Below are positions 42,969-52,011 of a DNA stretch of 64,000 nucleotides, piece after piece (within the stretch, counting starts at the first letter, position 1; every line of letters begins with the position of its first letter). The notes beneath the pieces are model-generated. The model searched no databases and had not been told where the DNA came from. It saw nothing but the letters and a program-made list of their open reading frames with translations. The position numbers and the translations under genes are program-made. The DNA lies in assembly GCF_002159945.1 (NCBI RefSeq), contig NZ_NFJQ01000009.1:1-64000 (forward strand). The letters are read 5' to 3'. This DNA is from Cloacibacillus sp. An23 (GTDB lineage: Bacteria; Synergistota; Synergistia; Synergistales; Synergistaceae).

Positions 42969-44147
42969 ATGACGTACGATTTCGACAGATATATGGAGCG
43001 CCGCGGCACTGACTGTGAAAAATGGGACGGCATGGCTGAGGATTTCGGAACCAACGACCTTCTCGCTATGTGGGTCGCCGACATGGATTTTCCCGCCGCG
43101 CCGGAGATTCTCGACGCGATACGCGCGAAGCTTGATCAGGGCGCCCTCGGCTATCCGATAATCCCCGATTCGCTGCGCGACGCCGTGCGCAAGTGGGAGA
43201 AGGACCACTACGGCTGGGAGTTCGGGCGCGAGGCGGTAAGCTGGGCCTGCGGCGTAGTGGCGGGGCTCTCCTTCGCGACGATGGGGCTGACGAAGCCCGG
43301 CGACCAGATGATAATCCAGACGCCCGTCTACATGCCTTTCTACCGCACCGTGCGCGAGGCCGGACGCATAATCGTCGAGAACCCGCTCGTCTACAGGAAC
43401 GGGCGCTATGAGATGAACCTCGAGGAACTCGAGAGCCTCGTCACTCCGACCTGCCGCACGCTTATCCTTTGCAGCCCGCACAACCCCGTCTCGCGCGTCT
43501 GGAGCCGCGAGGAGCTCGAAGCCCTCGCCGACGTCGTGCGCCGCAAAGACATGATAGTCATCGCCGACGAAATCCATCAGGACCTCGTCTACAGCGACGC
43601 GAAGCACACATGCCTCGGCTCTCTGCCCGGAATGGACAAGCACGTGCTGACCTTCATCGCTCCGAGCAAGACCTTCAACATCGCCGGCATGAAGGCCTCC
43701 GTCGCGATAATCCCCGACGAGCGCCTGCGCGGCGTCTACGTCTCCGTGCTCGAGCGCTTCCACCTCAATTCGCTGAACATCCTCGGCATCGCCGCGATGG
43801 AAGCCGCCTACGGAAAGTGCGGCGAGTGGCACAGGCAGCTCATGGCCTACCTGGAGGGCAACCGCGACTTCACGGAACAGTTCGTCAGGGAGCGTATGCC
43901 GAAGGCGCACATGGATCACCCCGAGGGGACGTACATCTTCTGGATAGACTTCCGCGGCTACGGTTTCAACGACGAAACTCTGACCGAGTTCCTCGTCAAA
44001 GAGGCGAAGGTCGCGCTCGACCCCGGCAAGTGGTTCGGAGCTGCCGGCGACGGCTTCGCGCGCATCAACATCGGAACGACGCGCGCGCAGCTTAAGGAAG
44101 GGCTGGAACGCATAGCGGCGGCCCTCGAGAAAAGAGAAGGCAAGTAA
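42969..44147 (+). CDS. patB: PatB/MalY family pyridoxal-phosphate aminotransferase-fold lyase (likely cystathionine beta-lyase)
   Basis: 392 aa fold-type I PLP enzyme. MWVADMDFPAAPEI near the start and PVYMPFYRTVREAGR are typical of the MalY/PatB group. The Schiff-base Lys is in APSKTFNIAGMKAS, and the PLP-contact segments are CSPHNPVSRVW and VIADEIHQDLVY. Members cleave cystathionine or cysteine to a thiol, pyruvate and ammonia. CGGAGGG precedes the ATG at 42969. The FAH gene follows 12 bases after, so both are probably one unit. Confidence 0.88.
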   Translation: MTYDFDRYMERRGTDCEKWDGMAEDFGTNDLLAMWVADMDFPAAPEILDAIRAKLDQGALGYPIIPDSLRDAVRKWEKDHYGWEFGREAVSWACGVVAGLSFATMGLTKPGDQMIIQTPVYMPFYRTVREAGRIIVENPLVYRNGRYEMNLEELESLVTPTCRTLILCSPHNPVSRVWSREELEALADVVRRKDMIVIADEIHQDLVYSDAKHTCLGSLPGMDKHVLTFIAPSKTFNIAGMKASVAIIPDERLRGVYVSVLERFHLNSLNILGIAAMEAAYGKCGEWHRQLMAYLEGNRDFTEQFVRERMPKAHMDHPEGTYIFWIDFRGYGFNDETLTEFLVKEAKVALDPGKWFGAAGDGFARINIGTTRAQLKEGLERIAAALEKREGK

Positions 44148-44159
44148 GGCGGCGCGGCG

Positions 44160-44939
44160 ATGAGAAAAGAAACCCCGCTTCTTTACTGCCGTTTCACGAT
44201 GGACGGGCGCGCCTACAGCGGGCAGCTCCGCGGCGGCTCGGTGGACATAGTGGAGGGCGACCCGTTCTCAGGCATAACCTCGCAGATACGTCTCAGCTAT
44301 CCAGTCGAGCGGATAAAATTCCTGCCGCCTTTCATGCCTAAAAAAATCTGGTGCGTCGGACGCAACTACGTCGGCCACGTCAAGGAGCTCGACCACGACA
44401 TCCCGGAAGAGCCGCTGATATTCCTCAAAGCGACCTCCGCCGTCACCGGAGCGCACGACTTCATCCGTATCCCGAAATGGGCCGGCCCGATACACTACGA
44501 GGGCGAACTCGCCGTCGTAATAGGCAAAGGCGGCAAAAATATCCCGGAAGAAGAAGTTTACGACCACGTCCTCGGCTACACGATAATGAACGACGTAACG
44601 GCCCGCGCGCTCCAAAACAAGGACGGACAGTGGACGCGCGCCAAAAGCTTCGACACATTTGCGCCGCTCGGCCCCGCGATACTCGTCACGAAAGAGCTGC
44701 CGCAGGAGACGCGCGTCGTGACCCGCGTCAACGGCCGAGTCGTCCAGGACGGCGCGATAGAGCAGATGATATTCCCGATACCGCGCATAATCTCGCACAT
44801 CAGCCGCTTCGCGACGCTCGAGGAAGGCGACGTGATATCGACCGGCACGCCGCAGGGCGTCGGCGAAATAGTCCCCGGCGACCTTGTCGAAGTCGAGATA
44901 GAACCGATAGGAAAACTCCGCAACATCTGCGGCGAATGA
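44160..44939 (+). CDS. Fumarylacetoacetate hydrolase (FAH) family protein
   Basis: 259 aa. The divalent-metal site is built by the HYEGELAVVIG and GYTIMNDVTAR segments; VISTGTPQGVGEIVPGD is the usual C-terminal motif. Relatives include acylpyruvases, 2-hydroxyhepta-diene isomerases and oxaloacetate decarboxylases of the FAHD1 kind. An oxaloacetate or acylpyruvate substrate would suit the neighbouring citrate pathway, but this is inference. Co-directional with patB, convergent with the GntR gene. Confidence 0.88.
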   Translation: MRKETPLLYCRFTMDGRAYSGQLRGGSVDIVEGDPFSGITSQIRLSYPVERIKFLPPFMPKKIWCVGRNYVGHVKELDHDIPEEPLIFLKATSAVTGAHDFIRIPKWAGPIHYEGELAVVIGKGGKNIPEEEVYDHVLGYTIMNDVTARALQNKDGQWTRAKSFDTFAPLGPAILVTKELPQETRVVTRVNGRVVQDGAIEQMIFPIPRIISHISRFATLEEGDVISTGTPQGVGEIVPGDLVEVEIEPIGKLRNICGE

Positions 44940-44979
44940 CGCGAAGCGGCGCGGCCGCGGAAATTTTATAAGAAAAGAC

Positions 44980-45012
44980 AAAAAAGCGGCGCTCCGTAAA
45001 AAGAGCGCCGCT
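44980..45012 (-). terminator. Terminator between the FAH and GntR genes
   Basis: AGCGGCGCT (44985-44993) pairs with AGCGCCGCT (45004-45012), followed on minus by a T-rich tract. Confidence 0.8.
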
Positions 45013-45035
45013 TCCCGTATTCTTTCGGCTTTCGT

Positions 45036-45728
45036 TCAATTTTGCGGATCTTTCCTCTGACGCCAGAGCTTGAGGTACATCTCCATCGAGTCGCGCAGAT
45101 GCACCGACGTCGCGCGCGCCGCGCCCTCGTAGTCCTTCTCCGCGACGAGGCGCAGTATCTCCTCGTGCTCGCGCAGCGCCTGCGCCGTGCGCGACGGCTC
45201 CTTGAACGACGTAAAGCGGAAAGTGCGCAGATATTTATGCGTGTTCTTGATCTGCTCCTTGAGGCGCGGCATGCCGCAGCAGTCGTAAAGCCTGTCGTTG
45301 AACCTGCCGGTCCACTTGCAGACCTCGTCGCGGTCGCCGGCGAGACGCGCGTCCTCGGCCCTTCGGCAGTAGCACTCAAGCTCGTGGATTTCATCTTTCG
45401 TTATCTTGTCGATGACGATCTTTATCGCGCAGACCTCGAGCGCCTCGCGTATCGTGTAATACTCGCGGATGTCCTCCTCCGTATATTCTGCGACGATGAG
45501 CCCCTTGCGCGGCACCGAATTGATCAGCCCCTCGCTCTCGAGCATGCGCAGCGCCTCGCGCACAGGCATACGGCTCACGCCGAGCTGCGACGCTATCTCA
45601 GTTTCTATAAGGCGCGTGCCGCTCGGTATCTCTCCGTCGAGAATCTGCTTGCGCAGCAGATTCGCGACCTCGGCGCGAAGCGTGCTGTTATGGGCTAAAT
45701 CCAGCCCGGTCTCCAATTTTATAGCCAC
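45036..45728 (-). CDS. GntR-family regulator with FCD ligand domain
   Basis: About 230 aa. N-terminal winged HTH (about 10-75 from the GTG start; GTRLIETEIASQLGVSRMPVREAL and RMLESEGLINSVPRKG), then an all-helical FCD domain that binds carboxylates. The GTG at 45728 has GGGAGTGG just upstream; an in-frame ATG at 45755 is the alternative and adds nine residues. Divergent from tctC, whose promoter carries a triple repeat, so it is the likely regulator of the citrate operon. FCD regulators usually bind organic acids, which fits citrate. Confidence 0.88.
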   Translation of the reverse strand: MAIKLETGLDLAHNSTLRAEVANLLRKQILDGEIPSGTRLIETEIASQLGVSRMPVREALRMLESEGLINSVPRKGLIVAEYTEEDIREYYTIREALEVCAIKIVIDKITKDEIHELECYCRRAEDARLAGDRDEVCKWTGRFNDRLYDCCGMPRLKEQIKNTHKYLRTFRFTSFKEPSRTAQALREHEEILRLVAEKDYEGAARATSVHLRDSMEMYLKLWRQRKDPQN

Positions 45729-45830
45729 AGTGCGCCACTCCCAACTCTTTCTCATGCTGATCCGGTCACTAGAATAACATAAAAATTAAAATAAGCGCTC
45801 GGCATAAACCAAGAAACTTTTTTGCACGTA

Positions 45831-45858
45831 TTGACTTTTCGCCTCGCAGTACTATTAT
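45831..45858 (+). promoter_or_regulatory. Promoter of the tct-cit operon
   Basis: -35 TTGACT (45831-45836), 16-base spacer, -10 TATTAT (45853-45858). It points away from the divergent GntR gene. Confidence 0.7.
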
Positions 45859-45869
45859 ATAGCTATCGC

Positions 45870-45892
45870 GGATACATGGATACATGGATACA
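45870..45892 (+). promoter_or_regulatory. Triple GGATACAT direct repeat, likely operator
   Basis: GGATACAT (45870-45877), GGATACAT (45878-45885), GGATACA (45886-45892): three units with 8-base periodicity, starting 11 bases after the -10, in the early leader before the ribosome-binding site of tctC. Position suits repression by the divergent GntR protein; the binding protein is inferred. Confidence 0.55.
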
Positions 45893-45919
45893 AAAAACAG
45901 TAAGGAGGAATTTTTTCAA

Positions 45920-46903
45920 ATGAAGCGTTCAGCAGCAGTATCGGTGTTAGCGGCATTGTTCGTTGCGGTATTCGCGTTTGCGGCAACGGCGGCGGATTAT
46001 CCGTCGAAACCCTTTGAGTTTCTCGCCCCCGCGGGAGCCGGCGGCGGCTGGGACACGACCATAAGGCTCGTAGGCAAGGCGCTGGGCGACCTCAAGCTCG
46101 TCACGCAGCCGATGCCCGTCACAAACAAGCCCGGAGGCGGCGGCGCGGTCAACCTCGCGTACATTCAGAGAAAGAAGAACGACCCCTACGTCATCACCGT
46201 GTATTCGCCCCCGCTTCTTCTCATCAACCTCACCGGACAGACCCCGCTCGGTTATAAGAATCTTACGCCCATCGCCCGCCTTATCGACGACTACGGAGCG
46301 TTTGCCGTCCCGAAGAACTCGCCTTACAACAGTATGATGGACGTGGTCGAAGCCATCAAGAAGGATCCGAGGAGCGTAAAGGTCGGAGGCACCAGCTCCG
46401 CGGGAAGCATGGATCACGTGCAGTTCCTTCAGGCGATGCGCGCAGCCGGTGTGACTGCGCTTAAAGAAATCCCGTTCATCTCCCTTCAGGAAGGAAGCAT
46501 GGCTTCGCTCATGGGCGGACACATTGACCTTCTTTCCACCGGTATGGCCGAAACGGTCGGAGCTCTTGAGTCGGGCGACATCAAAGTCCTCGCGATAAGC
46601 GCCCCCGAGCGTGTGAAGAGCGGCCCGCTCGCCGCCGTCCCGACGCTCAAGGAAGCCGGCATCGACACCGTGTTCATCAACTGGCGCGGACTTTTCGGCG
46701 CGCCGAACATGGGCGATGAAGCGCGCGACTACATGGCGAACGTCTTAAAGCAGATGTCCGAAAGCCAGGAGTGGCTCGACATTTGCGAAAAGAACGGATG
46801 GGAACCCGTGTACGCCGGGCCGGAGGAGTTCGCGAAATTCCTCGACCAGACCAACGAAGAGTACAAGGTCATCCTTGACGAAATAGGATTCCTAAAGAAA
46901 TAG
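45920..46903 (+). CDS. tctC: Tripartite tricarboxylate transporter substrate-binding protein
   Basis: 327 aa. A signal peptide (1-25) ends at ATA-A. The mature protein is a Bug/TctC-type binding protein: DYPSKPFEFLAPAGAGGGWD is the usual start, and KVGGTSSAGSMDHVQF and FINWRGLFGAPNM are family segments. It captures a carboxylate, here probably citrate because of the citrate lyase genes downstream, for the TctAB membrane pair. AAGGAGGAA precedes the ATG at 45920. A strong hairpin between tctC and tctB may raise tctC mRNA relative to the rest. Confidence 0.93.
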   Translation: MKRSAAVSVLAALFVAVFAFAATAADYPSKPFEFLAPAGAGGGWDTTIRLVGKALGDLKLVTQPMPVTNKPGGGGAVNLAYIQRKKNDPYVITVYSPPLLLINLTGQTPLGYKNLTPIARLIDDYGAFAVPKNSPYNSMMDVVEAIKKDPRSVKVGGTSSAGSMDHVQFLQAMRAAGVTALKEIPFISLQEGSMASLMGGHIDLLSTGMAETVGALESGDIKVLAISAPERVKSGPLAAVPTLKEAGIDTVFINWRGLFGAPNMGDEARDYMANVLKQMSESQEWLDICEKNGWEPVYAGPEEFAKFLDQTNEEYKVILDEIGFLKK

Positions 46904-46920
46904 CAAGAACGTTATCAAAG

Positions 46921-46943
46921 GGCGGCAGACTGTGTCTGCCGCC
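46921..46943 (+). other. Intercistronic hairpin after tctC
   Basis: A perfect 10-bp stem with a 3-base loop (GGCGGCAGAC, TGT, GTCTGCCGCC) and no T-tract. Probably protects the tctC message or sets its excess over tctB/A, as at other binding-protein genes. Confidence 0.6.
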
Positions 46944-46966
46944 ACGTTTATAAAGGAGTGAGAAAT

Positions 46967-47407
46967 GTGAACTCTGACGTTATCGTCGGCCTGTTCTCGT
47001 TAGTGTTCTGCATCGCCTACACTATCGCGGCGTGGCTTCTGCCGGACGCGGCTATCGGCAATCCGATGGCGCCGAAGTACTTCCCGCTCGGCGTAGGGAT
47101 AATGGGAGCGGTCTTCTCCCTGATGCTTCTCTCGCGCGGAATGAAGCGCGGGCGCGTCGCGAGGAAGGGCAAGGCTCCCGACCCCGGCTATTGGGTCCTT
47201 ATCGCCGGACTCTGCGCCTGCTGCCTTGTCTATGCCGCCGTTCTTGAAAGGATAGGCTTTCTTATCAGCACCACGGTCTTCCTCGCGGCTATGCTGTTCT
47301 TGGTCAACGGGGTCAAGGGCTGGATCGCCAATATAGCCGTCTCGCTCGTCTTCACGGTAGGCATCTGGTATGCCTTTACGAAAATATTCCTGTTCACTCT
47401 GCCATAA
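46967..47407 (+). CDS. tctB: Tripartite tricarboxylate transporter small membrane subunit
   Basis: 146 aa with four transmembrane helices, typical of TctB. AWLLPDAAIGNPMAPKYFPLGVG and the LVNGVKGWIANIAVSLVFTVG end are family-like. It partners TctA in the membrane. The GTG at 46967 is eight bases after GGAG; the ATG two bases before leads directly to a stop, so GTG is preferred. Confidence 0.88.
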   Translation: MNSDVIVGLFSLVFCIAYTIAAWLLPDAAIGNPMAPKYFPLGVGIMGAVFSLMLLSRGMKRGRVARKGKAPDPGYWVLIAGLCACCLVYAAVLERIGFLISTTVFLAAMLFLVNGVKGWIANIAVSLVFTVGIWYAFTKIFLFTLP

Positions 47408-47422
47408 GGGAGGAATATCTGA

Positions 47423-48925
47423 ATGGAAACTTTAAGTCTGTTGTTCTCAGGCTTCGCGCAGGCCATGACGCCGCTCAACCTTATATGGCTGGCGGCCGGG
47501 TCGGCGCTCGGCACGGTCCTCGGGATGCTTCCCGGGCTCGGGCCGACGACTGGCATAGCGCTCCTGATGCCGCTCACATTTACGATGCCGCCGGACACGG
47601 CTCTCGTCACTATGTGCGCTATTTACTACGGCGCGATGTTCGGCGGCTCGCGCAGCTCGATACTTCTCAACGTTCCGGGAGACGGCGCCGCCGTCGCCTC
47701 ATGCTTCGACGGCTACCCGATGGCCCAGCAGGGACGCGCGGAGGCGGCCCTCGCTATTTCCGCCATCGCGTCGTTCATAGGCGGCCTGCTTTCTACTATA
47801 GCTTTCGTCGCGGTCGCCGTCCCTGTAGCGCGTTTCGCGCTTAAGTTCGGTCCCCCGGAATATTTCATGCTGATGTGCTTCGCGCTCGCAGCGACGGCTG
47901 CCATCTCCAAGGAGGCCATGCTCAAGGGGCTTCTCTCGATGTGCCTCGGCCTCATGATCGCTACGGTCGGCATCGACCCGCAGTCGGGCGCTATACGCTT
48001 CACCTTCGGCATAACCGAGCTTCAGACCGGCATCGACGTCGTCGTCGTCATCATCGGCATCTACGGCCTCGGCGAAGTATTCCACAATATGGAGCATATA
48101 AGGTCCGATCTCGCCGTGAAGGTTCAGACGAAGTTCGGGCGTATCTGGGTCACGATGGCTGAGTTCAAGCGCTGCCTGCCCGCGATTCTGCGCCAGACTC
48201 CAGTCGGCTTCTTCGTGGGCGTCCTTCCCGGAGCCGGCGGCACTATAGCCTGTCTTATGGCCTATAACAACGAAAAGCAGATGGCGAAGAACCCGGACGA
48301 TTTCGGCAAGGGTGAAATAATAGGCCTCGCGGCTCCCGAAGCGGCGAACAACGCCTGCTCCGTCGGAGCGCTCATCCCGATGATGACGCTCGGCGTCCCA
48401 GGCTCAGGCACGACGGCGGTCATGCTCGGCGCTCTTATGATACTCGGAATGCAGCCGGGGCCGCTCCTCTTCGAGCAGCACGCCGACGTGGCGTGGACTG
48501 TCATCGCGAGTATGTTCCTCGGCAACGTCATATGCGCCGTCATCAACCTGCCGCTCGCGAGCCTTCTCGTCCGCGTCCTCGCCGTCCCGACTAAGATACT
48601 CTATCCCGCGATAGTGGCGGTCGCTCTTATCGGCGTCTATACGATAAACTTCAGTGCCGTGGATTTCGTGGTTTTGGTGGTGCTTGGGCTCATCGGCTAC
48701 TTTATGAAGAAGTACAAGGTGCCGACATCTCCGTTGATACTCGCCGTCGTCGTCGGCGTCTCGATGGAGCAGTCCTACCGTCAGGCTATGATGATATCCG
48801 ACGGCGACCCGTCGATATTCTTCCGCGGCGGTATCTGCTGGGCGCTGTTCTTCCTGACTATCTTCTCGATAGCGTGGCCTTTCATAAGCGATTGGAGGAA
48901 AAAGCGGAAGGCGGCCGCCGCGTAG
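47423..48925 (+). CDS. tctA: Tripartite tricarboxylate transporter large permease
   Basis: 500 aa, about 11-12 transmembrane helices. GTVLGMLPGLGPTTGIALLMPLTF is the TctA signature, and AIYYGAMFGGSRSSILLNVPGD and TPVGFFVGVLPGAGGTIA are conserved loops. It carries the carboxylate, driven by an ion gradient. GGGAGGAATATCTG precedes the ATG. A UUCG-type hairpin at 48951-48970 separates it from citD. Confidence 0.94.
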   Translation: METLSLLFSGFAQAMTPLNLIWLAAGSALGTVLGMLPGLGPTTGIALLMPLTFTMPPDTALVTMCAIYYGAMFGGSRSSILLNVPGDGAAVASCFDGYPMAQQGRAEAALAISAIASFIGGLLSTIAFVAVAVPVARFALKFGPPEYFMLMCFALAATAAISKEAMLKGLLSMCLGLMIATVGIDPQSGAIRFTFGITELQTGIDVVVVIIGIYGLGEVFHNMEHIRSDLAVKVQTKFGRIWVTMAEFKRCLPAILRQTPVGFFVGVLPGAGGTIACLMAYNNEKQMAKNPDDFGKGEIIGLAAPEAANNACSVGALIPMMTLGVPGSGTTAVMLGALMILGMQPGPLLFEQHADVAWTVIASMFLGNVICAVINLPLASLLVRVLAVPTKILYPAIVAVALIGVYTINFSAVDFVVLVVLGLIGYFMKKYKVPTSPLILAVVVGVSMEQSYRQAMMISDGDPSIFFRGGICWALFFLTIFSIAWPFISDWRKKRKAAAA

Positions 48926-48950
48926 GGGGCTATAATTAGAAAACGTTTGT

Positions 48951-48970
48951 GGGGAAGCTTCGGCTTCCCC
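48951..48970 (+). other. UUCG tetraloop hairpin between tctA and citD
   Basis: GGGGAAGC, TTCG, GCTTCCCC: a very stable 8-bp stem with a tetraloop and no T-tract. It is probably a mRNA processing or stability element inside the operon. Confidence 0.6.
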
Positions 48971-48998
48971 GTTAGTTTAACGGAGGGGTGATGATGCC

Positions 48999-49265
48999 AT
49001 GAAACTTCTTCACACGGCGAGCGCCGGCACTCTCGAGTCGTCGGACTGCGTCGTCACCGTTTCGCCGGGCGGAGCTTTCGCGCTCGACTACCGCGGGGCG
49101 AACAGCGTAGTATTTGCAAAGAGGACGGAAACGCTTGTGCGCGGAATACTGGAAAAACATTCTGTCGAAGCCGCCAACATCGTTATACAGGACCAGGGCG
49201 CGATAGAAATCACGATAAAGGCGCGGCTCGAGACGGCTCTGCTGCGCGCGGCGAAGGGGGAATAG
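48999..49265 (+). CDS. citD: Citrate lyase acyl carrier protein (gamma subunit)
   Basis: 88 aa. Carries the phosphoribosyl-dephospho-CoA prosthetic group on the Ser of GTLESSD (about residues 10-16). The acetyl thioester on this arm swaps with citrate during cleavage. Full length for CitD. First of the closely spaced citD-citE-citF set. The attaching enzymes CitX and CitG are not in the window. Confidence 0.93.
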   Translation: MKLLHTASAGTLESSDCVVTVSPGGAFALDYRGANSVVFAKRTETLVRGILEKHSVEAANIVIQDQGAIEITIKARLETALLRAAKGE

Positions 49266-49268
49266 TTC

Positions 49269-50153
49269 ATGCGTCCGATGCGCTCGATGCTCTATATTCC
49301 CGCGAACTCGCCCGGGATGCTGCAGCACGCGCCCGTCTTCGGCTGCGACAGCATACTGATAGACCTCGAGGACGCGATAGCCTACACGGAGAAGGACTCG
49401 GCGCGCGTGATGGCCTCGTGGTTCCTGCGCGAGTTCGACTTCAAGGACTTGTTCGTGACGGTGCGCCTCAACGGCGCGGACACGGAATTTTTTGAAAAGG
49501 ACATAGAGACGGTAATCCCATGCCGCCCGCACGCTGTGCGCCTGCCTAAGTGCAACTCGGAAGCCGACGTGCTGCTCGCCGACGGGAAGATAGGCGAGGC
49601 TGAGGAGAGATGCGGCATACCGCGCGGCACTGTGCAGCTCCACGCTATGGTCGAGACCGCGCTGGGCCTCGAGAACGCCTTCCGCATCGCCTCGGCCTGC
49701 CCGCGCGTGACGGCTCTGACGCTCGGCGGACAGGACTTCACGGCCGACATGGGGATACAGAAGACGCGCGGCGGGCGCGAGCTCTTCTACGCGCGCAGCC
49801 GCATAGTCGCCGCGGCGCACGCGGCGGGCGTCGCCTCGTTTGACACGGTCTGGACCGATCTCAACGACCCCGAGGGCCTTTACATGGAATCCAAGGAGAT
49901 AGTCGAGCTAGGCTTCACAGGCAAGGCCTGCATACACCCCGGGCAGATAGCGACTATCCACAAGGCCTTCATGCCCGAGATGACGGAGCTGCGCAAGGCG
50001 CTGCGCGTCGTCGAGGCCGCGGAGGCGGCTGAACGCGAGGGCAAGGGAGTAATCTCGGTCGGCGGCAAGATGGTGGACGCGCCGATTGTCGCGCGCTCGG
50101 CGCACCTGCTCGAGCTAGCGCGGATGTACGGCATAGAAAGGGAGGCGCTTTAG
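49269..50153 (+). CDS. citE: Citrate lyase beta subunit (citryl-ACP lyase)
   Basis: 294 aa TIM-barrel enzyme that splits citryl-ACP into acetyl-ACP and oxaloacetate. MLYIPANSPGMLQHAPVFGCD and ILIDLEDAIA at the start carry the phosphate-binding and Asp metal positions; VRLNGADTEF, and FTGKACIHPGQI near the end, are canonical. Begins four bases after citD and ends immediately before the citF start, so translation is coupled. Confidence 0.95.
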   Translation: MRPMRSMLYIPANSPGMLQHAPVFGCDSILIDLEDAIAYTEKDSARVMASWFLREFDFKDLFVTVRLNGADTEFFEKDIETVIPCRPHAVRLPKCNSEADVLLADGKIGEAEERCGIPRGTVQLHAMVETALGLENAFRIASACPRVTALTLGGQDFTADMGIQKTRGGRELFYARSRIVAAAHAAGVASFDTVWTDLNDPEGLYMESKEIVELGFTGKACIHPGQIATIHKAFMPEMTELRKALRVVEAAEAAEREGKGVISVGGKMVDAPIVARSAHLLELARMYGIEREAL

Positions 50154-51719
50154 ATGAAGACCGTTGTTAATTCTCTCGGCAGGACTGTGCCTCTCGAGGT
50201 TCCCGGCGTCGGGGCCTTCGAGCCTTACCTTTCGCCCTTCGGCAAAATCGAGGCGGCCTCCGGGCTGCGCTCCGCGCCTCGCCCCGTGCGCGCGGCGGCC
50301 CCGTGCCGCGACAAGCGCGCGAAGTCGCTGCGCGAGGCGATAGAAAAGTCCGGCCTGCGCGACGGCATGACGGTTTCCTTCCACCACCATCTGCGCAACG
50401 GCGACGCCGTAATACCGATGGTGCTCGCCGAGCTCGACGCTATGGGATTCAGGAACCTCACCTTCGCCCCAAGCTCGATACCGGACGCGCACGACTGCGT
50501 CGCGGACTACATAAGGAGCGGGCTTATCGGCAAACTTTATACCTCCGGCGTCCGCGGCAAGCTCGGGCAGCTTCTTTCAAGCGGCGAGGCCGGCATCCCG
50601 GTGATAATACGCAGCCACGGAGGACGCGCGCGCGCCATCGAAGAGGGCTCCATACAGATAGACGTCGCCTTCCTCGCGGCCCCCTCCTGCGACTGCCTCG
50701 GCAACATAAACGGCGTGCAGGGCCCTTCGGCCTGTGGTTCGCTCGGCTACGCGATAACCGACGCGCGCAGCGCGGCCCACGTCATAGCGATAACGGACAA
50801 CCTCGTCGAGTATCCGCTCTCGCCGAAAATCTCCATTCCGCAATACCTCGTAGACCAGGTCGTCGTAGCAGACAGCATCGGCGACCCGGCGAAGATCGCC
50901 ACAGGCGCGGCACGCATCACGCGCAACCCGGTAGACTTGAAAATCGCGCAGGATTCCTTCCGTCTCATGAAAGCCTCGGGCATTGTACAGCCGGGCTTCT
51001 CCTTCCAGATGGGCGTCGGCGGCGCGAGCCTCGCGGTCGCGGCCTACCTTGAGGAATACATGGCGGAGAAGGGCATAACCGGCAGCTTCGGTCTCGGCGG
51101 AGTCGGCGGCTACATGGCCTCGATGCACGACAAAGGGCTATTCCGCACCGTATTCGACGTGCAGTCGTTCGACGCCGTGGTCACGAAGTCGATGCTCTCC
51201 AACCCGAACCACATCGAAATAGACGCCTCGTGGTACGCGAACCCGTTCAACGCTGGCGCGCTCGTCAACAACCTCGACTGCGTAATACTCGCGGCGCTCG
51301 AGGCAGACACGGATTTCAACGTCAACGTGCTCACCGGCAACGACGGCGTCCTGCGCGGAGCTTCGGGCGGACATCAAGACGCCGCGGCAGGCGCGGCGCT
51401 CTCGATAATAGTCTGCCCGTCATTCAGGGGCGGCGTGCCCTCGATAAAAAGCCGCGTCACCACAGTCACGACCCCCGGCGAGACGGTGGACGCGATAGTT
51501 ACCGAACGCGGGATATGCGTCAACCCGAGACGGGCCGATCTGCTCGAAGCGGCCCTCAAGGCGAAGCTTCCGGTAGTTGATATAGAAAAGCTCAAGGCCG
51601 AGGTCGAAAAGCTCACCGGAACGCCGGAGCCGATAGAGTTCGACTACGGCAGGCTTATAGCAGCCGTCGAATACCGCGACGGCACACTCATCGACGGAGT
51701 GTACGCGGCGAAACGCTAG
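50154..51719 (+). CDS. citF: Citrate lyase alpha subunit (citrate-ACP transferase)
   Basis: 521 aa. Exchanges the acetyl group on the ACP for citrate. CoA-transferase fold: DGMTVSFHHHLRNGDAV, IPVIIRSHGGRARAIE and LTGNDGVLRGASGGHQDAA are CitF segments. Starts at the base after the citE stop, and is the last gene before a strong terminator at 51749-51785. Together with citDE this makes a complete lyase core; the ligase CitC needed to acetylate the ACP is absent here. Confidence 0.95.
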   Translation: MKTVVNSLGRTVPLEVPGVGAFEPYLSPFGKIEAASGLRSAPRPVRAAAPCRDKRAKSLREAIEKSGLRDGMTVSFHHHLRNGDAVIPMVLAELDAMGFRNLTFAPSSIPDAHDCVADYIRSGLIGKLYTSGVRGKLGQLLSSGEAGIPVIIRSHGGRARAIEEGSIQIDVAFLAAPSCDCLGNINGVQGPSACGSLGYAITDARSAAHVIAITDNLVEYPLSPKISIPQYLVDQVVVADSIGDPAKIATGAARITRNPVDLKIAQDSFRLMKASGIVQPGFSFQMGVGGASLAVAAYLEEYMAEKGITGSFGLGGVGGYMASMHDKGLFRTVFDVQSFDAVVTKSMLSNPNHIEIDASWYANPFNAGALVNNLDCVILAALEADTDFNVNVLTGNDGVLRGASGGHQDAAAGAALSIIVCPSFRGGVPSIKSRVTTVTTPGETVDAIVTERGICVNPRRADLLEAALKAKLPVVDIEKLKAEVEKLTGTPEPIEFDYGRLIAAVEYRDGTLIDGVYAAKR

Positions 51720-51748
51720 GAAAAACTCGCAAAATCACGATAAACCCA

Positions 51749-51785
51749 AGAGCCCTCCCGCCATGTGCGCGAGGGCTCTTTCTTC
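51749..51785 (+). terminator. Terminator of the tct-cit operon
   Basis: AGAGCCCTC (51749-51757) pairs with GAGGGCTCT (51771-51779), followed by TTTCTT. Confidence 0.85.
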
Positions 51786-52011
51786 GCGCCGCGGCACGGC
51801 GCTTGGAATTTTTACGCAGCTTTTACATAGATACAGGCGCATAATAACGGCGGAACGGCGTCTATTTTTTAATATTGGCGCGTATTGCCGATATCTTGAC
51901 GTACTTAGCGCGGAGAGCTGGAAATTTGCAGAAAATTATGTAATAATAAGGCGTTTGATAATGATATATGCGCAAACCCCAAATGTTGGGAAGCAAATGG
52001 GAGGTAAAGAA

